DNA of 8,897 nt from Bacteroidales bacterium (GTDB lineage Bacteria > Bacteroidota > Bacteroidia > Bacteroidales > WCHB1-69), in the NCBI GenBank assembly GCA_017618435.1, contig JAFZUH010000316.1, forward strand, positions 1-8,897, read 5' to 3'. Below the pieces are notes generated by a model, which ran no database searches, had not been told where the DNA came from, and was given only the letters and a program-made list of their open reading frames with translations. The translations under genes and the position numbers were made by a program. Positions 6,842 to 8,897 of the stretch are shown here, piece by piece; the stretch's first letter is position 1; each line of letters begins with the position of its first letter.

Positions 6842-6916
6842 TGGGAGCTATAGGAGTCGAACCTATGACCCTCTGCTTGTAAGGCAGATGCTCTAAACCA
6901 ACTGAGCTAAGCTCCC
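6842..6916 (-). tRNA. tRNA-Val, anticodon UAC
   Basis: A complete 75-base cloverleaf on the minus strand: 7-bp acceptor GGGAGCT/AGCTCCC, D-arm GCTC..GAGC with loop AGTTGGTTTA, anticodon arm TCTGC-CTTACAA-GCAGA giving anticodon TAC (valine, GUA/GUG and wobble), T-arm ATAGG-TTCGACT-CCTAT, discriminator A. The 3' CCA is not encoded (the next bases are C, T, T), so it must be added enzymatically. It sits alone between two protein operons with its own -7 box and terminator. Valine tRNA is not a QueA substrate, so the proximity to queA is not functional evidence. Confidence 0.97.
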
Positions 6917-6929
6917 GTTTTTGATGTTG

Positions 6930-6937
6930 CAAAGGTA
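6930..6937 (-). promoter_or_regulatory. Bacteroidota-type -7 box (TACCTTTG) of the tRNA-Val gene
   Basis: The minus strand reads TACCTTTG, an exact match to the TAnnTTTG -7 consensus of the Bacteroidota primary sigma factor, 13 bases before the tRNA 5' end. TTG triplets that could serve as the -33 element are at 6955-6953 and 6952-6950, but the spacer (about 12-15 bases) is shorter than the roughly 19-20 normally seen, and it is almost all A on the minus strand. The -7 box is convincing; the -33 is not. Confidence 0.7.
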
Positions 6938-7021
6938 TAATTTTTTTTTCAACAATTGCAGTATTTTGAAAAAAAATTTACAAATAAAATACAACAAACT
7001 GATTCCCAATGAAAAATATTT

Positions 7022-7549
7022 TTATTTTCGGTCGTAAAAAATACTTTTTGCCGATACTGACAAGGGAATTGCAAATATTGTCGCAACTGTTTTTTCCATC
7101 AAATTCATCTCCATGGCTGTTTTTCCTGCCGAATACATCACCCGATTGTCCACTTTGAACAGCCCCGCAGAAGACACCGCCGAACCGATAGCAATGCCCA
7201 AATCAACCTCATTAAACACACAAGGCTGATTGGCAGGCTTTTGTGAACAAGTTGCGTGACCGCACAATGCACAGTTCAAACCTCTAACCGAATTGTCTGT
7301 ACCAATAAGCAAAACGGCAGAAGCAGAACGAATGTTTTGAGCGTCACGGGCAAAAAAATCCAATTTATCCCTAAGGGCGATTTTGTCCATCGTTGTGGCC
7401 AAATGGTCTTTTTCGGCACCTGTCAAAACAAGAAATTGCAAAGTATCCACACCTCTTCCCTTGGGTGCCGTTTGAGCGGCTACCATCAGTTGAACGGCAA
7501 TATTTTTTACCGCTTCGTCAATTGTTTGGGCATTAAATTCTATTTGCAT
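7022..7549 (-). CDS. DUF2148-family protein (ferredoxin-like, cysteine-rich)
   Basis: A 175-residue soluble protein without a signal peptide. The segment AAQTAPKGRGVDTL (24-37) and the cysteine cluster NCALCGHATC..C, with C93, C96, C101 and C110, match what I know of the DUF2148 family ('ferredoxin domain'), common in anaerobes. The spacing C-x2-C-x4-C-x8-C could bind an iron-sulfur cluster or zinc; which one is not shown by sequence. A glycine/alanine-rich stretch DLGIAIGSAVSSAGLF (116-131) follows. No reaction is established for the family, as far as I know. It is the last gene of the Region C unit, 11 bases after the LRR gene. No clear terminator follows before the tRNA promoter. Confidence 0.85.
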   Translation of the reverse strand: MQIEFNAQTIDEAVKNIAVQLMVAAQTAPKGRGVDTLQFLVLTGAEKDHLATTMDKIALRDKLDFFARDAQNIRSASAVLLIGTDNSVRGLNCALCGHATCSQKPANQPCVFNEVDLGIAIGSAVSSAGLFKVDNRVMYSAGKTAMEMNLMEKTVATIFAIPLSVSAKSIFYDRK

Positions 7550-7560
7550 ATCTTTCTATT

Positions 7561-8175
7561 TTACATTTTACAATTACATGATTTTGAAAACAAAAATTCT
7601 GTCTTGGGCAACAAAGCCTGCATCATTATTTTGCGTTCATCGCTCATGAGAATAACACGCATATCTATGGTTTTCAATGTTTCTTTCAAAGCAGAAATTT
7701 CATCGGGCAGTTCTATTATATTATTGGACCACATATCCAAATAAGTCAGATTTTTTAGCAAGGCGATTTCTTTGGGCAAAAATGAAATATAATTTCTATT
7801 CAATATCAATCGTTCCAAATGTACCAAATGGCTTATCTCTGAGGGTATTTCTTCAATTTTGTTGTTCTCTACATTCAAAACGGTCAAATTGGACAAATGA
7901 AACACTTGCTGCGGAATATTTTTCAAACGCAAACCCTGTAAGGTCAGTTCCTGTAAATTGGGAAAAGTTGAAATGAGGCTGTCAAAATTTGCAGGCATTT
8001 TGCGTTTTATTTTAATTCTGTAAACCGCATCTTTGTTGGCAAGCGTATCCAACTGTTCCCACGCAAACACAGGCTGATGGTTCAAGACGGCAGAATCCAA
8101 AATCTGGGCTTTACCGTACAAACCACACAAAGTCAAAATAATGACAATCAAAAAATTCCGTTGAATATTATTCAT
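7561..8175 (-). CDS. Secreted leucine-rich-repeat protein
   Basis: With the ATG at 8175-8173 the protein has 204 residues; a TTG three codons upstream is possible but less likely. Residues 7-20 are a hydrophobic signal segment ending YGKAQ, so export is expected. Residues 74-165 contain four near-perfect 23-residue leucine-rich repeats beginning at L74, L97, L120 and L143, with the LxxLxLxxNxIxxLPxxI consensus (for example LTVLNVENNKIEEIPSEI), plus a degenerate capping repeat from L167. The C-terminus ends LFSKSCNCKM, where the CxC pair recalls similar Bacteroidota LRR proteins. LRRs usually bind proteins; the partner is unknown. The gene overlaps the preceding gene's end by 8 bases (the ATG lies inside TATGAATAA), suggesting coupled translation. 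No sortase or T9SS-type C-terminal sorting domain is visible. Confidence 0.88.
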   Translation of the reverse strand: MNNIQRNFLIVIILTLCGLYGKAQILDSAVLNHQPVFAWEQLDTLANKDAVYRIKIKRKMPANFDSLISTFPNLQELTLQGLRLKNIPQQVFHLSNLTVLNVENNKIEEIPSEISHLVHLERLILNRNYISFLPKEIALLKNLTYLDMWSNNIIELPDEISALKETLKTIDMRVILMSDERKIMMQALLPKTEFLFSKSCNCKM

Positions 8176-8677
8176 ATTTTTCAAGGTGTTTGCTTATTTT
8201 TTCTCTCAATTTGCCTTTGTTTTTTAGTTTTTGCAGTTTTTCCGCCTGCCTGTTTCTGCGAAATGTTGTTTTGTTGTTCGCATAGATGAGCAAAGCAACG
8301 TCTATGCCTGCCATGGCACAATTGAGTTTGTCGTAATCCCTTGTTTTTATTGCATACTCGCACCATCCTGCAATAAAAGAAATCAACAAATCGCCTTCTT
8401 CAAACCTGACTATATCGGAAAACAACAGCACCCGAAAGGTTGTATTTGCCGAAGACCATTGCGAAACAAAATTGTTGATGTCCTTTCTCGTATTTTTCAT
8501 GGTGGTCATAGGCGTTTGCTGCAACCATGCGGCACATTGCAATATATTGTTTTCGTATTGACTGACATTTTGCTCTGTTGCCCAATCCACATCAGGTATT
8601 TTCGGCACCTGTGCCGACAGACAGCCCGAAACCAAGCAAAAAAACACCAATAAAACAATGTTTTTCATCAAATTCAT
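8168..8677 (-). CDS. Hypothetical exported protein, 169 residues
   Basis: Start chosen at ATG 8677-8675; a second ATG at 8668-8666 is also possible. The longer frame from an ATG at 8707 is rejected because that codon overlaps the TATCTTTG -7 box and would lie upstream of the transcription start. Residues 5-18 are hydrophobic. The signal can be read either as a lipobox (VSGC, Cys19) or as a signal peptidase I site near LSAQ. The mature part has AAWLQQTPM (49-57), NFVSQW (69-74), a hydrophobic patch around LLISFIAGW (97-105) and a very basic helical tail KLQKLKNKGKLREKISKHLEKYE-like (148-169). It resembles a small Bacteroidota family of exported proteins that I remember without known function. 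It is the first gene of the unit with the LRR and DUF2148 genes. Confidence 0.8.
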   Translation of the reverse strand: MNLMKNIVLLVFFCLVSGCLSAQVPKIPDVDWATEQNVSQYENNILQCAAWLQQTPMTTMKNTRKDINNFVSQWSSANTTFRVLLFSDIVRFEEGDLLISFIAGWCEYAIKTRDYDKLNCAMAGIDVALLIYANNKTTFRRNRQAEKLQKLKNKGKLREKISKHLEKYE

Positions 8678-8696
8678 ATTTTTTATTTGAATGGAG

Positions 8697-8704
8697 CAAA
8701 GATA
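8697..8704 (-). promoter_or_regulatory. -7 box (TATCTTTG) of the 169-aa/LRR/DUF2148 unit
   Basis: The minus strand reads TATCTTTG, an exact TAnnTTTG match, ending 19 bases before the chosen ATG. A TTTG that could be the -33 element lies at 8734-8731, about 26 bases upstream, longer than usual, so only the -7 box is supported. A short 5' leader of about 12-16 bases follows from this. Confidence 0.65.
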
Positions 8705-8770
8705 CAAAAAAATATCTTATCACCATTTTTCAAACAAAAGACATTTTTTCAATGCTATTAAAAATTTTTG

Positions 8771-8778
8771 TATTTTTG
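8771..8778 (+). promoter_or_regulatory. Possible -7 box (TATTTTTG) for the plus-strand gene at the right end
   Basis: The plus strand reads TATTTTTG, matching TAnnTTTG, 79 bases before the ATG at 8858. No TTG sits about 19-20 bases upstream, and T-rich DNA produces such matches by chance, so support is moderate. If real, the leader is about 70 bases. Between it and the gene lies only a seven-codon ATG frame (8815-8838, out of frame with the gene), probably meaningless. Confidence 0.4.
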
Positions 8779-8857
8779 CAAATATGTTTTTTGCTGAAAA
8801 TAAGCACATAACAATGACGGGAAAACAATCAGAATAATCATATCGAAACATTATACC

Positions 8858-8897
8858 ATGAAAAAAATAATCGTAATATCACTTGTATCTATCGTTA
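8858..8897 (+). CDS. Start of an exported-protein gene (runs off the window)
   Basis: ATG at 8858-8860 followed by thirteen codons in total, reading MKKIIVISLVSIV and one further base. The Lys-Lys start and hydrophobic run look like the front of a signal peptide, so the product is probably exported or a lipoprotein. No Shine-Dalgarno is visible, as elsewhere in the window. It is the only plus-strand gene here and diverges from the 169-residue gene. The function cannot be told from this fragment. Confidence 0.55.
   Translation, partial: MKKIIVISLVSIV

Noticed and set aside
6842..6916. Functional link between tRNA-Val and queA
   Set aside because: QueA acts on Tyr, His, Asn and Asp tRNAs with GUN anticodons; this anticodon is UAC, and a terminator lies between them.
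6842..6916. tRNA gene as an integration site of a mobile element
   Set aside because: No integrase, no duplicated tRNA 3' end and no foreign-looking genes in the window.
6942..6976. Inverted repeat TTTTTTTTCAA / TTGAAAAAAAA as terminator of the DUF2148 unit
   Set aside because: The stem is almost entirely A-T, the loop is 13 bases, and on the minus strand it is followed by A, not U; it also lies in the tRNA promoter region. Likely a by-product of AT-rich tracts.
8815..8838. Seven-codon ATG frame in the leader of the plus-strand gene as a leader peptide
   Set aside because: Too short, without amino-acid bias or a following attenuator hairpin; chance is likely.

Overview
The window is AT-rich (by eye about one third G+C) and looks like chromosomal DNA of a member of the Bacteroidota, most likely Bacteroidales-related. 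The evidence is: promoter -7 boxes of the TAnnTTTG type; no Shine-Dalgarno sequences before starts; many signal peptides ending in ..AQ; an IspD/CoaX/outer-membrane-protein/TPR/LptC gene order that I recall from Bacteroidota; and a CoaX and QueA whose local sequence resembles Bacteroides proteins. No mobile element, CRISPR array, rRNA or prophage gene is visible. Almost everything is on the minus strand, so transcription runs from high to low coordinates.

Region A (6666 down to 1) is a tightly packed seven-gene block: queA (queuosine in tRNA), ispD (isoprenoid precursors), coaX (coenzyme A), an outer-membrane beta-barrel protein, a periplasmic TPR protein, an LptC-like lipopolysaccharide-export protein, and the first third of uvrA (DNA repair), which leaves the window. 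Spacings are 1, 4, -14 (overlap), 25, 6 and 6 bases, so one transcript is likely. The middle genes (barrel, TPR, LptC) form an envelope module; the flanking genes are housekeeping.

Region B (6667-7021) holds a tRNA-Val(UAC) gene with its own -7 box and a hairpin/U-tract terminator, in otherwise very AT-rich DNA.

Region C (7022-8677) is a second compact minus-strand unit: a secreted or lipoprotein-like 169-residue protein, a secreted leucine-rich-repeat protein overlapping it by 8 bases, and a DUF2148-type cysteine-rich protein. A TAnnTTTG box lies just in front of the first gene and fixes its start. Region D (8708-8897) is a divergent promoter region followed by the first 13 codons of a plus-strand gene with a signal-peptide-like start.

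Most notable: a run of nine G (coding strand) inside the outer-membrane-protein gene, where gain or loss of one base would remove the C-terminal third of the barrel. This is a candidate phase-variation switch. Other points are non-consensus residues at normally invariant sites of CoaX and QueA, a missing zinc-ligand cysteine in UvrA, a TTG start for ispD one base after queA, and a terminator whose U-tract is also one arm of a second perfect hairpin. I do not see a clear undescribed multi-gene system; the secreted LRR/169-aa/DUF2148 unit and the barrel/TPR pair are the least characterised parts.
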